Notes under the pieces: model-generated
Database searches by the model: none
Told to the model about the DNA's origin: nothing
The model's input: only the letters and a program-made list of their open reading frames with translations
Part shown: piece by piece, positions 1 through 11,229 of the stretch
Position numbering within the stretch: position 1 is the stretch's first letter
Layout: each line of letters begins with the position of its first letter
Position numbers and translations under genes: made by a program
NCBI GenBank assembly: GCA_033977485.1
Contig: CM066983.1
Location: 64,652,010 to 64,716,009, forward strand
Source of the DNA: Hydrangea macrophylla
Lineage: Eukaryota > Streptophyta > Magnoliopsida > Cornales > Hydrangeaceae
Reading direction: 5' to 3'
DNA: 64,000 nucleotides

Positions 1-170
1 ATGATTGCATGCCGACATGATTATGTGCATAAATGCCAATGTGAAGTATATTAACATATATAGGAATGTTTTAAAGACAGTATGTTCACTTGATTTATGT
101 TACATGCCTTCAAGATTAGATGTTCGCATGACCATATGCCTTTGTGCTTACGTATTTGTGTTCTCTTGTG

Positions 171-201
171 TTTTTTTTTTTTTTTTTTTTTTTTTTTAGT
201 G
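171..201 (+). promoter_or_regulatory. 27-T tract plus AG just before gag ATG (possible 3' splice site)
   Basis: Bases 171-197 are 27 consecutive T, followed by AG at 198-199 and the gag ATG at 202. This has the form of a strong polypyrimidine tract with an acceptor AG, so the leader may be spliced. A plain homopolymer is the alternative. Confidence 0.35.
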
Positions 202-3200
202 ATGCCTCCTCGAGTGAGAGGTCGTGCTAGGGGCCGTCCAGCAGGTCGTGCTAGAGGCCGTGCTCGAGGTCGTGTTGGCGCTGGTGGCCGTGGGGTAGAG
301 GCTTCTTCTTCTTCCTCCGCCCCCGGCGATGCTTTTGATGGAATTCCTGGGGGAGCTCAATTCTTTCGTGAGATGGCTGAAGCCATGCGGGAGTTCACTC
401 AAGCTGCCCGAGCGGCCCGAAATGAAATTCCGCAACCTCCTCCCGTCGCCTCAGTGGTTCAGGAGCCTCCTCCTGTTGCGGAGCCTATTGTTCCTTTGGC
501 ACCGGCGGAGCCTAGAGTTCTATCAGTGATGAGGGAGTTTAAGAAGCGTAATCCTCCCATTTTCTCGGGTGATCCTGACCCAGTCGGAGCTGAGCTTTGG
601 CTGAAAAGGATTGTCCGCATCTTTGATCATATCGGGCTCGTAGAGGATCATCTTCGCATTGATGCCGCTACTTTTCAATTCTCTGGTAGAGCTCAGATTT
701 GGTGGGACCTTGTTTTGACAACTAACGCTCTTGAGGGTATGACTTGGGGCACTTTTGAAAGCCTATTTCTTGGGAAGTATTTTCCGGACCATGCACGCAA
801 TGCTAAGAGGGTGGAATTCTTATCTCTTCAGCAAGGAGATATGTCTGTTGCCGATTTTGAGACCTGCTTTGGGGACTTAGCGCGATTTGCACCTGATATC
901 ACATCCAATGATGCTACCAAGGCAAGAACATTTGAGCGCGCACTTCGACCGGGTCTTCGTGGAAAGGTTATGGGTTTCAAGCTCCCGACCTATAACCAAG
1001 TGGTACAGAAAGCAATGATCTTTGAAGAGGAGTATAATAGTTCCAAGAAGATTAGAGACGCTCGTCCTTCAACCAAAGGATCTCATACTGAATCATCTAG
1101 TGGTCCTCAGAACAAGAAGCCAAGGTATGAGGCTCCTCGACAGCAACAACAATCCTCTTATACTACACATCATTCGAATCCAGCACCCACTGCTTCTCGA
1201 CCTCAGGCTCAGCGTTCACAGGCTCGTGGTTCTCGACATTCTACATCAGCCCGTGGTGGGCATCACCTAGGGCCAAGGGTATGTTTCGGTTGTGGTGATC
1301 CCAATCATTTTCTCAAGAACTGCCCTTTCAAGCAGTCTGTGCAATCTGCACCTTCTATTATGGGACATCACCAGCAGAGTGTTAGGCCTTCGCTTCTACC
1401 ATCACCGCCTGTACCACCTACTGCTCAGAGCTCTAGACCCAGTGTTTCCAGGGGTCAACAGTACCCGTTGCTAGGATCTTTCAGAGGTGGGCAACAAGCT
1501 CTCGCCACCCCACCGCAAGTGTACAATCTTGGTACTGCTACATCTTTCGACACCCCTGAACCGTCTGTCATCCGAGGTACATTACTAGTGTTCAATTCTA
1601 GGGCATCGGTTCTCTTTGATACTGGGGCATCTCATTCATTCATATCGTCTGCATTTGCATCGGCGTTAGGGTTGGAGGTAGGCCATTTAGGTTCTACGCT
1701 CACCGTAGACACTCCCGTTGGAGGATTGGTTCCAATAGACCTTGTATGTCGAAATTGTGAGCTTATCATATCGGACTAAAATCTTAAAGTTGACTTCATT
1801 ATAATTGATATGTCTAGTTTTGATGTGATACTTGGTATGGATTGGCTTAGCGCCTATCGCGCTTTCATTGACTGCTTTCGTAGGAGAGTCACCTTCCTTG
1901 CTCCGTCAGGAGAGACTTGTGTGTTTTTGGGGGATCGTCCTAGCTTCCCGACTTCACCCTTACATCTTTTGCATGGGAAGGGAGGACATAATGATTATTT
2001 GGCTAGCTTATTGGTTGATGAGAATAGGGTGACTCATGGAGAGTTTCCTCCTGTTGTTTGTGAGTTCATTGATGTATTTCCTGAGGATTTGCCTGGCTTA
2101 CCACCCATTCGCGAGATCGAATTCACAATAGACCTTATTCCGGGTACATCTCCTATTTCTATTCCGCCGTATCGAATGGCTCCTGCTGAGTTGAAAGAGT
2201 TGAAGTCTCAACTAGAAGATCTTCAGGACAAAGGATTTATTCGCCCTAGTGCTTCGCCTTGGGGAGCACCGGTTCTCTTTGCCAAAAAGAAGGATGGATC
2301 TTTGCGATTGTGTATAGACTACCGCAAGTTGAATCGAGCTACAATAAAGAATAAGTATCCACTTCCAAGGATCGATGACTTATTTGATCAACTTCGAGGA
2401 TCGACGTGTTTTTCGAAGATCGACCTGAGATCGGGCTACCATCAATTAAGAATGCAAGAGCAAGATATTCCCAAGACAGCCTTCCGTTCACGTTATGGTC
2501 ACTTTGAGTTTCTTGTGATGCCTTTTGGTTTGACGAATGCTCCTGCCGCATTCATGGACTTGATGAATCGTATATTTCACTCTTATCTTGACAAGTTTGT
2601 TATTGTATTCATTGACGACATTCTCATATATTCGCCTTCTAGGGAGAAACACGAGGAGCATCTTCGCATCGTTTTACATACTTTGAGAGAACACCGCTTG
2701 TATGCCAAGTTTTCTAAGTGTGAATTTTGGCTACCTGAAGTAAAGTTTCTTGGGCACGTCGTGTCTAGTGATGGAGTTTCTGTGGATCCATCAAAGATTG
2801 AAGCTGTGATGGATTGGCAACCACCGAAGAATGTTTTTGAAGTTCAAAGTTTTTTGGGACTAGCGGGTTATTATCGACGTTTTGTGAAGGATTTTTCGCG
2901 CATAGCCATGCCTATGACCAAGCTTACACGTAAAGGGACGAAATTTGTATGGACCGAATCTTGCGAACAAGCTTTCCAACAATTGAAGACTCAGTTGACC
3001 TCGACGCCTATTCTAATTATACCCGAGCGAGGATTGGAATATGCTGTGTATTGTGATGCTTCGAAAGAGGGTCTTGGATGTGTTTTGATGCAAGGAGGCA
3101 AGGTTGTTGCCTATGGTTCTCGACAGTTGAAACCTCACGAGTCAAATTATCCTACGCACGATTTGGAACTTGCAGCTGTGGTCTTCGCGTTGAAGAGTTG

Positions 3201-4944
3201 GAGACATTATCTTTATGGTGAGCGATTTGAAGTTTTCTCTGATCACAAGAGCCTTAAGTATATCTTCACACAACGTGACTTGAATTTGAGGCAACGGCGA
3301 TGGATGGAGTACTTGGAAGATTACGATTTTGATCTACAGTACCATCCCGGAAAGGCCAATGTCGTGGCCGATGCTCTTAGCAGGAAACCTCGTTCTACTT
3401 TGGCTTCTATAGCAGTTCGAGAATGGAAGATGCTGCAACAACTTAGAGACTTCGATGTTCATCTTGCAGAGGCCGATGGGCGTGCTACATTATTCACTTT
3501 GGTTGCTCAACCGACGCTTTTAAGTCGAGTTTTGGAGGCCCAGCAGTCCGATGATGAGACCGAACCACTTCGATTACGTATCTCTAGTGGTGAAGCGATT
3601 GATGGGTGGACTTTTAGTCCTGAGCACGGTGTAAGATTTAAAGGTAGACCTTGTGTTCCTACAGCTTGTCGTGAAGAGGTCTTGAAGGAATTTCATCATT
3701 CTCGCCTAGCAGTGCATCCAGGTGGCACGAAGATGTATCAAGACTTGCGTCGTCAGTTTTGGTGGAAAGGGATGAAACGATCCGTTGCAGAGTTTATATG
3801 CAGTTGTCTGACATGTCAGTAGGTAAAGGCTGAACATCAGCGACCTCCAGGTTTACTTCAGCCTCTTCCTATTCCCGAGTGGAAATGGGAGCATATCGCT
3901 ATGGATTTTGTCACTGCACTCCCGAGGACTTTTCGTCAGCACGATGCTATTTGGGTGATCGTTGACCGCTTAACCAAATCTGCACATTTCTTGCCCATCA
4001 AAGTGACAGATTCTTTTGATGTTCTTAGCAAGTTATACGTTCGTGATATCATGAGGCTTCATGGTATTCCAGTCTCTATTGTTTCTGACCGCGACTCTAG
4101 GTTCATTTCTCAGTTCTGGCAGAGCCTTCAGAAGGCTTTGGGGACCCAGCTTTTGTTGAGCACAGCATTTCACCCACAGACGGACGGACAGTCCGAGCGT
4201 ACTATCCAGATTCTTGAGGACATGTTGCGAGCTTGCGTTATGGATTTTGGGGGTACTTGGGAAGACCACTTGCCGATAGTGGAATTCGCCTACAACAATA
4301 GCTATCAGTCTAGTATTCAAATGGCGCCGTTTGAGGCCTTGTATGGCCGACCCTGTAGATCTCCTTTGTGTTGGACTGAGGTTGGCGAGTCATCCATCTT
4401 GGGTCCTGATTTGATTCGTGAGACGTCCGAGAAGATTGACATTATTCGGAAAAGATTGATTACAGCGCAGAGCCGTCAGAAGTCATATGCCGATCGTCGT
4501 CGTCAGCCACTACCTCTTCGCCCCGGTGATCATGTGTTTCTTAAGGTTTCACCAAGACGTGGAGTACTTCGATTTGGGAAGAAGGGAAAACTATCACCAA
4601 GGTTCATTGGGCCATTCGAAATTCTTGATAAGATTGGTGAGGTTGCCTACCGATTAGCCCTTCCACCTCAGCTTTCAAAGGTTCATAACGTCTTTCACGT
4701 TTCGATGTTACGAAAGTATCAAGAGAATTCTTCGCATATTTTGGATTGGAAAGAGATCGAGGTAGATCAAGACGTTTCTTACGAGGAACAACCCCTTCGC
4801 ATACTTGAGAGGAAGGACCGCATTCTTAGAGGCCGGACGATACCTTTGGTTCGAGTTCAGTGGAACCATCACAACGTTGAAGAATCGACTTGGGAGACAG
4901 AGTCAGAGATGAGGTCTCGTTATCCCCATCTCTTCGCCGATTGA
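202..4944 (+). pseudogene. gag-pol polyprotein of Ty3/gypsy element, two in-frame stops
   Basis: One reading frame encodes the whole polyprotein. The start at 202 gives an Arg/Gly-rich N-terminus beginning MPPRVRGRARG; an in-frame upstream ATG at 97 would only add translated leader and a poly-T-encoded run. Order: gag; CCHC knuckle CFGCGDPNHFLKNC from codon 361 (1282); aspartic protease DTGASHSF at codon 473 (1618); reverse transcriptase with FIDDILIYS (catalytic Asp codons 2614-2619); RNase H (YCDASKEG near 3050; ADALSRK near 3370); integrase HHCC zinc finger (3690-3820) and DDE core starting MDFVTALP (3901); GPY/F-type module ([13 protein letters not shown], near 4590); chromodomain-like tail (4780-4930). 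The frame is interrupted only by TAA at 1777-1779, between protease and RT, and TAG at 3820-3822, directly after the last zinc-finger Cys. No frameshift was seen. Catalytic residues look intact, but the product cannot be made as one chain. Confidence 0.9.
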
Positions 4945-5063
4945 GGTAAGTTAGATCTAAATATGACGTGTGCATTGTGATTTACTGATAAATTGATTTG
5001 ATGACTTATTGATGGTTTGTAGTTATTCTCTTGTTTGTGATTTGAATTCCGGGACGGAATTCT

Positions 5064-5079
5064 TTTAAGGGGGGTAGAT
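5064..5079 (+). promoter_or_regulatory. polypurine tract of the Ty3/gypsy element
   Basis: The purine-rich run TTTTAAGGGGGGTAGAT lies directly against the 3' LTR start TGTAATGACC. This is the expected place for the plus-strand primer. Confidence 0.7.
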
Positions 5080-7959
5080 TGTAATGACCCGTAATTTAAT
5101 AAGGGGTATTTCAGTAATTTATACATGAATCTGGACCCAATTATTTTTTTTGGTATATTATTTTTTTTTTTCCCCAACTTGTAGAATTAATGTTGCATTA
5201 TTGCTTGCATAGGTATGAATGTACCCACATATTTAAAACATTGTGCATTTGGACCATACCCGTGGGACCCATATGTTTTGGTTGCCCAAAATTTTAACCA
5301 CACAAAATACACACACATTCTCTCTCCTCCCTCTAAAGTGGCCGGCCACTTTGAAGAGGGGGAGACCCACATATTTTTTTTTTTTTTTCTCTTCTTTCTT
5401 TTCTCTCTTCTTCTTCTTCTCTTCTTCTTCCTCTCACTCCCTCCCTCAATGATCCACCATGGAAGCTCAACACAAGCTTTGAACCTCAAATTTCTTCAAG
5501 AGTCAAGGTGCTAGGAGCTATAGGACCAAACATTGGAAGATTTGGAAGCATTAACTCAAGATTCTAGGAGCTCTTTCTCTCACTCTTCTCAAGCCCTAAC
5601 TTTGAATTGGGTGTTCTTTGGATTTCTCCAAGAACAAGGTAGATTTTCTATGTATTGATACACTTTAATTCCTATTTCTAAGTATGATGATGCATGTGTG
5701 TTGATTTTTGGGTAAATTTCTAGGGCTATGTAGTATATCATCAACTTAGGTCCTAGATCCTATGAAACTACATGTTTATGTGTCCATGGGTGCCCTTTAT
5801 TTCCTCCTTCAATGTATGAATTGCAAAACTTGTTGGTGAAACCCTTGGATTTGATGAATTGCCCTAACCTAGTTCTCTTTAAATTTCTTAACTTAGAATG
5901 GAACTATGTGATTTACATGCTTAAGTTAATATCTATGTGCCTACTTGTCTACTTGCTAGTTGAAATCCATGTTAGAAGTTAAGTTGGAGATGTTAGCTTT
6001 GGTTATTGGAAATTGCATGTGTGGAGATCATGAGTTACTATACAAATTTTATCATTTGTGATTCAAGGTGTGCAAAATGTGCTTAATTCTAGCTTAACAC
6101 TATTATGGAGCATAATGGGTTAATATTACATTTGAGCTCATAGCATGAATTTCATTATTGTTCCTTTGATTTCTTAACAACAATACATAAGACATTATAC
6201 ATTGATTAGTGGACATGACATTGCATAAGCATTGACATTGGTTGAGTGAATCAAGGGGATTCATAGCATTTGTGCCATATCGGCAAAGACATTGCATACA
6301 CATGATATGCGTTGAAAAGATCCCTCACAAGGGAGGGTATAAAATGAGATGATATGGAAATCCGGATGCGGGTTGTGATGTGAGACAGGGTGGACGTACC
6401 TAAGAACGTGCCAAATGCTAACTTATAGCCGACTAGCTATCGGAAGGTTAGTATGCTAAGTTCCCAGTGGGGGATTGCTCGCAGTCCGGTAACGAGGGGA
6501 GTGAACGATTACATGCATGGCTAAGAAGCCTTACATTTGCATCGCCTCGGTGGCAACCTCATTGCATCGCATTTCATTCTTAGTCATAGAAATTACTTTG
6601 TGTCTTTACATACATTATCTACTTAGCCGTCGCGCTAAGGGACTACGATCCCAAATCTTTTTGCAGGAAATATTGATAAGGGGAAAGACCCCAAGTCCGA
6701 GTAAAGGGTGGGATTAAAGGTATCCTCTTTTTGAAGCCTCTTGTTGGAGGACTTTGTTTTGAGAGCTAGCTCGTGGATGGGAAGGGGGACATGTAATTTA
6801 TGTGATCTAGTATCATGGAATAGGATTGGATCAATAGAATTGCATGTACTAATTCATATGAACATTGAATATGAAATCTGTAATAGCTAGACTCACTTTC
6901 TTTTGGGACCGGCACGTATTAGCCGCGTTGTTGTGTTGTGTACATATTTAAAACTTCATGTGTGTTGCAAAGAACCTCTCTTTTGTCTTAATATCTCTTG
7001 TCTTGGATGTATTCTAACTCTTTTAAAGACTTGAAGCTCTTTGACGTTTATATAGAATCTCTTTCAATGCCTTATGTATGTGTGTTGATTTTAATCCTTG
7101 CCGGATTTGTCCATTTTGCTTTTAAAGGAAATGTCTTAAAATCTCCCTCCCCCATTTTCCCTCTCTCTAATCTCGTTCCATTTCCCAAACTTTCTTTTCT
7201 TTTATTCATGTTGGAATGGTATTTCCTTTTTTTTAAAATGTTTCCGAATGTGAAAATACACGTGCGTGTGTGCTTAGAATACCTTCCCTCTGTCTCTCTC
7301 CCTATCTCTCCCAATGTCTCTCTCCCAATCTCTCCCTCTCCCCTTCTTTCTCTCTATTACCTCTTTTACCTCTCGTTCTCATTATGTTTCGAACGTATAA
7401 AGTCCCGGTTGGTTTACACACATGTTATACACCTTTTCAGACTTGTGTATGTATGTTTTAGATGCAAAATCCGAGGATTTAACGGAAATGGGCACGCATG
7501 CGAAATGCTGCCAAAATGCTGTCAAAACTGCTGTCAAAAAAAAAATACTGCTACTGTTATTCTTATTTTCTGTCCAAACGGTGAGGAACTGAGAAAATAT
7601 CAGTCGGGAAAAGTTGTCCGGAATTACGTTTTACATGGGACAGCGCGGACGGAATATCAGATTTCAGAATATATGAGTGTCGAAAATCTTTTTAAAGTTT
7701 CAGCAACATAGAAAATTAATCCTGGGACTGATTGTAGCAGTGAGCTTTTTCTGCCCAAATGGTGCGGATCTGAGAAAATATCAGTCGGGAAAAGTTGTCC
7801 GGAATTACGTTTTACATGGGACTACGCGGATGGAATATGAAATTTCTAATGGCATAATTATTTAAAAACTGTTAAAAGTTCAGCTAACACAAATGACCTT
7901 TTATCATTCTTTCCTTTTGTATCTTTCTTTCCTTGCACTTCGGCGGTCGGGGCGTTACA
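5080..7959 (+). repeat. 3' LTR of the Ty3/gypsy element (2880 bp)
   Basis: The LTR starts TGTAATGACCC and ends GGGCGTTACA, so its ends are TG...CA with short complementary termini. It holds a pyrimidine-rich block (5380-5440), a GC-richer stretch (6350-6720), a CT-rich stretch (7140-7380) and an internal direct duplication near its 3' end. The 5' partner LTR is outside the window, so insertion age cannot be judged here. Several open frames within it (5187-5489, 6998-7711) are low-complexity or have no recognisable protein, and I do not call them. Confidence 0.82.
7560..7880 (+). repeat. two-copy direct repeat inside the LTR
   Basis: Two diverged units about 187 bp apart share an almost unchanged core (AAATATCAGTCGGGAAAAG and the following 35 or so bases) at about 7595 and 7782. 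The cores are nearly identical while the spacers differ. Confidence 0.8.
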
Positions 7960-8099
7960 CATTCAACTCGAAATGGATGTCCTTTTCCATCTGCTTAGCA
8001 TTTTGTACTCTTAGGATTTCCAGTTCTGATCTCAGTGATTTAATCATAGATTCCTTGTTCTGCATATTTTTTGTTTAATCAATTTTTTAAAATTCTTCT

Positions 8100-8340
8100 T
8101 TACAAAATAAAGTAATCAATTTTTTTGAAAGGGCAGCAACATTCTTTTGCAGAGTTTCACAAAAAATAATTCAGCACATTAGTTTTGGGAAATTTCAAAA
8201 AACTAATTCAAGAAAATGTACTTTTTTGAAATTTCACAAAAGTAACTCAGCAAAATTTGAATTGCACAAATGTAGTTCACAAATTTGAAAAGCAACAAAA
8301 GCATGCTTCTGTGAAATTTCATAAATGTGTATCTTTTTTC
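8100..8340. repeat. decayed A-rich repeats in an intron of the remnant
   Basis: Imperfect units around AAATTTCACAAAAGTAA followed by TCAGCAAAA recur several times here, and again at 9720-9990 in another intron of the same remnant. Confidence 0.5.
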
Positions 8341-8372
8341 TAAAATGTTGCAAAATTAACTTTTGCGTGTGA

Positions 8373-9176
8373 TCACAAATCTACCTCATTCACTAAGTTG
8401 TCGACATGGTTAATCATGATCTGGTCCCGCTGCTCTGTATTCTCCATTATAAGCCTTTGTACCTTTTCATTCAAGGACTTAATTTCAACTTCTCTATCTT
8501 TTATTATTTCTGCAACATCCATTTTATCCTTTAATTCTCTATTTTTCATCAATTCAAAATGTTCGTGCAGGAATTGGACATATGGATTGTTGGCCGATGA
8601 GGTATCACTCGTAGAAGCTTTCTGATTCATAGTTTCAAAATGTGAATCAACTCTACTTCTGAGATTCTGCACTTCTTCTTCCCTTACTTTAATGACATCC
8701 TCCAAACAAGAAATTTTTGTCTCCATGCACTTCATGTCAATGCGAAGTAGGCTATAATCACGCTTCATTTTTGCAATAGTTTGATCAGCATTTGCCTTTG
8801 CCTTTGCCTTACTGATTGAATTATTTTCAGCCATCAACACCGCAATTCTCATTTTCAATTCATTGGTTGCATTTTCTTCTTTCTTTTTCAAATCTTCAAT
8901 TGTTGCTTTTAGCACTGTCATCACATTTCCATCATCCATCCTTGCTCTTTTTAGATCTTCAACTTCTTTTATGATATCTTTGATCATTCTTTTGCCCTTT
9001 TCTCTATCTTCTTTAGAAGATTCAAATCCACTTTTTGCCGTACCATATGGTGTTGGAGTTGTGCATCTTGTTGTCTTTTCATTAGAGAGTTCAACATCAT
9101 ACAAATCAAAGTCACCTAGATTAAAAGTTGGAATATCATATTTTCGGAGGCTTTGATATGAGTATTCTTGTCTCAA
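8373..9176 (-). pseudogene. coiled-coil exon segment of the PMD/DUF1985-like remnant
   Basis: This is the longest open part of the remnant, 267 codons. Heptad-like Leu/Ile/Val spacing with dense Lys/Glu runs from about residue 60 to the end, with no catalytic motif. Upstream the same frame continues through a TAA near 9210 into an acidic region (9590-9380) rich in Asp, Glu and Ser. The 3' end is a plausible donor (GAG followed by GTAGAT at 8384), and the following exon at 8059 continues the coiled coil in phase. The ATG at 9176 is therefore internal, not a true start. Confidence 0.55.
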
Positions 9177-9719
9177 TAATGAATACTTTGTGCTCTCAGC
9201 AGCATATATTTACTCAAAATCATAATATTTTTCTGTTTGTGGTTGTGGCGAATCGGGTATTGCATCAGATGCTTTTCCATCGTCTGTTGCAGACACCATT
9301 TCATCATTATCATCTCCAGACCCAAAATTCACAGTCGCATCTAAGTCAATAGACATCATTTCATCATCATCGTTTCCATATCTGAAATTCACGGCCCCAT
9401 CTAAGTCAACATTCAGCGATGTGGATGCCTCTTCATCACTAGCTTGAGCCCACTCATCCGGGCTATCTTCAGTGTCTTCATCAATTGTCTCTTCAGATTC
9501 TTCCTCATCATCTGAATTTTCTATCTCAGCTTCACTTGCTTCATCATCTCCGTCTGTACCATTATTGTCATCGCTATCATGCGACTCATGCTACTCATCT
9601 ACAACGATTTGCAAATACTTTCTTGTAAGACATCCATAAGCTTTTCTCTCTTTTAAAGTTAACTTCAGTGCAGTTGAGTGAACCTATACACAAGGAGACA
9701 TACACATTCATTTATACAC

Positions 9720-9990
9720 GAGCAAAGCTTTGTGATATTCCAGAAAGTTAGTTCGACATTTCTGAAATGGTGCAGCAAAACATGCTTTTGTGAAATTTTA
9801 CAAAAGTAATCCAGGTTTTCTAAAAAAAGTCAGCAAAACAAATTCTTTTCTGCAATTTCAGAAAAAAAGCATTGATTCTGCATTACTTACAGTGAACAAC
9901 ATACTATCTAGCAAAAGAAATTCAGCAAAAAAAATTTCGCATTACATGAGCAAAGTTTTGTGAAATTTTACAAAGTAATCAGGTGTTTTG
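9720..9990. repeat. second block of the same intronic A-rich repeats
   Basis: Units such as TTTTGTGAAATTTTACAAA and TTCAGCAAAA recur, matching the block at 8100-8340. The stretch holds no coding signal. Confidence 0.5.
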
Positions 9991-11229
9991 AAATTGATTG
10001 AGATACCTGATTGTCATCGAGATTTGATATTTCTAGATGCCTTAGCTTCTTGTTGAGATCAATGAGGTTCCATTTGATAAATCTTGGGATACAATTTTCT
10101 GACAACAGTTTAACAAAAGAGGTATGCTCACAAAGACAATACTGCATTTTGTAAGATTTGACGTCATTAGTATATAGAAACACATAAATTTTGCTCTTAT
10201 ATTAACTTGAAAATGTTTGGTATACCTGAAGCGTGATTAACACATCCGGTCACTGGATTATTGTTTGCTTTCTCAATTGCTCCTACTAGAGTTGAACAAA
10301 CTGCCTCTGCCCATCTATATTTGGACATTTATTCAATGCCATCGACATACTTAACGAATGCTCACTTTGTTGTGAATCCGGTGGTTGCAAAAAGTAGGGA
10401 TAGGAATAGATTCAAACACAGTAGGCGTACTACATCTTGTATGTCATCTATACGTGTTCCCTTCACAGCTTTTTCAATTGCATCTCCTATATTTTTACCA
10501 TCTAGCCTTTCCGTATTCTTAAATCGTCTTCTGACAAATGGTGTCATTTCCTTTTTACCGAAACCCAAGTCAATTGGCACTTTTCCAGCCATTATCCCGA
10601 AGATCAAAGATATATCCGTTGCATTAATTGGAATGAGGTACCTCCCAATTTGAAATCGTTTCTCTCTTGGTCGATATAGTTGGATAATCAGTGTTGAAAT
10701 CTTATCAAACTTTCTTTCATGCGTCACTCTTTTCTACAGGAAAGCATTGAATAGGTGCCAAAATGGTGTTTTCTTTAGTTCTATGACATGCTCCTTTCGA
10801 AGTTTTATTTCACACATCAGTTTCACCAAGATTACTAGCGTGCCTCGATATTGAGGGGTCTTTTTCTTGTTCTCTTGGTTTTGTACTTTTGGTGGATTCT
10901 TGATAGGATTTCGGAATGCGCGAGCTACATATAAACATTCACACCGTTACTTTTACCAACAAGTTTTTAACAATAAGTTGACAAAACACCAAAAAACATA
11001 TGCATATAGACATACTACTATTTTTTTAACTTTACAAAACACCAAAAGATTGTCTATTTTCCATCTCAATCAGTTTCATCTCAATTTGGGTACCACATTA
11101 TGAATGTCAGTCAACATTAAAAGCAAAAAATTTTAGAATGAGTTTCATCTGAATTTGTCAAGCTATCATGATTTGCCTCTTAGGAAACTGCGTTCCCAGA
11201 ATTCGTTGACAGCGCGTATAAGTTGGTAC

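Larger units (their letters stand above)
1..7959 (+). mobile_element. Ty3/gypsy chromovirus (Tekay/Del-like), 5' end outside window
   Basis: The window opens inside this LTR retrotransposon: untranslated leader 1-201, gag-pol 202-4944, polypurine tract ending at 5079 and 3' LTR 5080-7959. The 5' LTR and primer-binding site lie to the left of the window. Placement in the chromovirus group rests on the C-terminal chromodomain-like segment after integrase. The long LTR beginning TGTAATGACCC and ending GGGCGTTACA is typical of the Tekay/Del lineage as I know it. The element is inserted in an exon of the minus-strand gene remnant at 7960-13176. Only two point lesions are visible in the coding part, so this is one of the younger insertions here. 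Confidence 0.88.

Noticed and set aside
1777..1779. Programmed stop readthrough between protease and RT
   Set aside because: TAA lies in an ordinary context, related elements use one uninterrupted frame, and a second unrelated stop exists at 3820; decay is simpler.
5187..5514. Opposed ORFs rich in Lys/Arg or Phe/Leu
   Set aside because: They translate a polypyrimidine tract in the LTR on both strands.
6998..7711. 237-codon plus-strand ORF in the LTR
   Set aside because: CT-rich low-complexity translation with no domain; it lies wholly within the LTR and ends in the internal duplication.
8398..9156. Plus-strand ORFs opposite the coiled-coil exon
   Set aside because: Shadow frames of the minus-strand coiled coil; Ser/Phe-rich translation of Lys/Glu codons.
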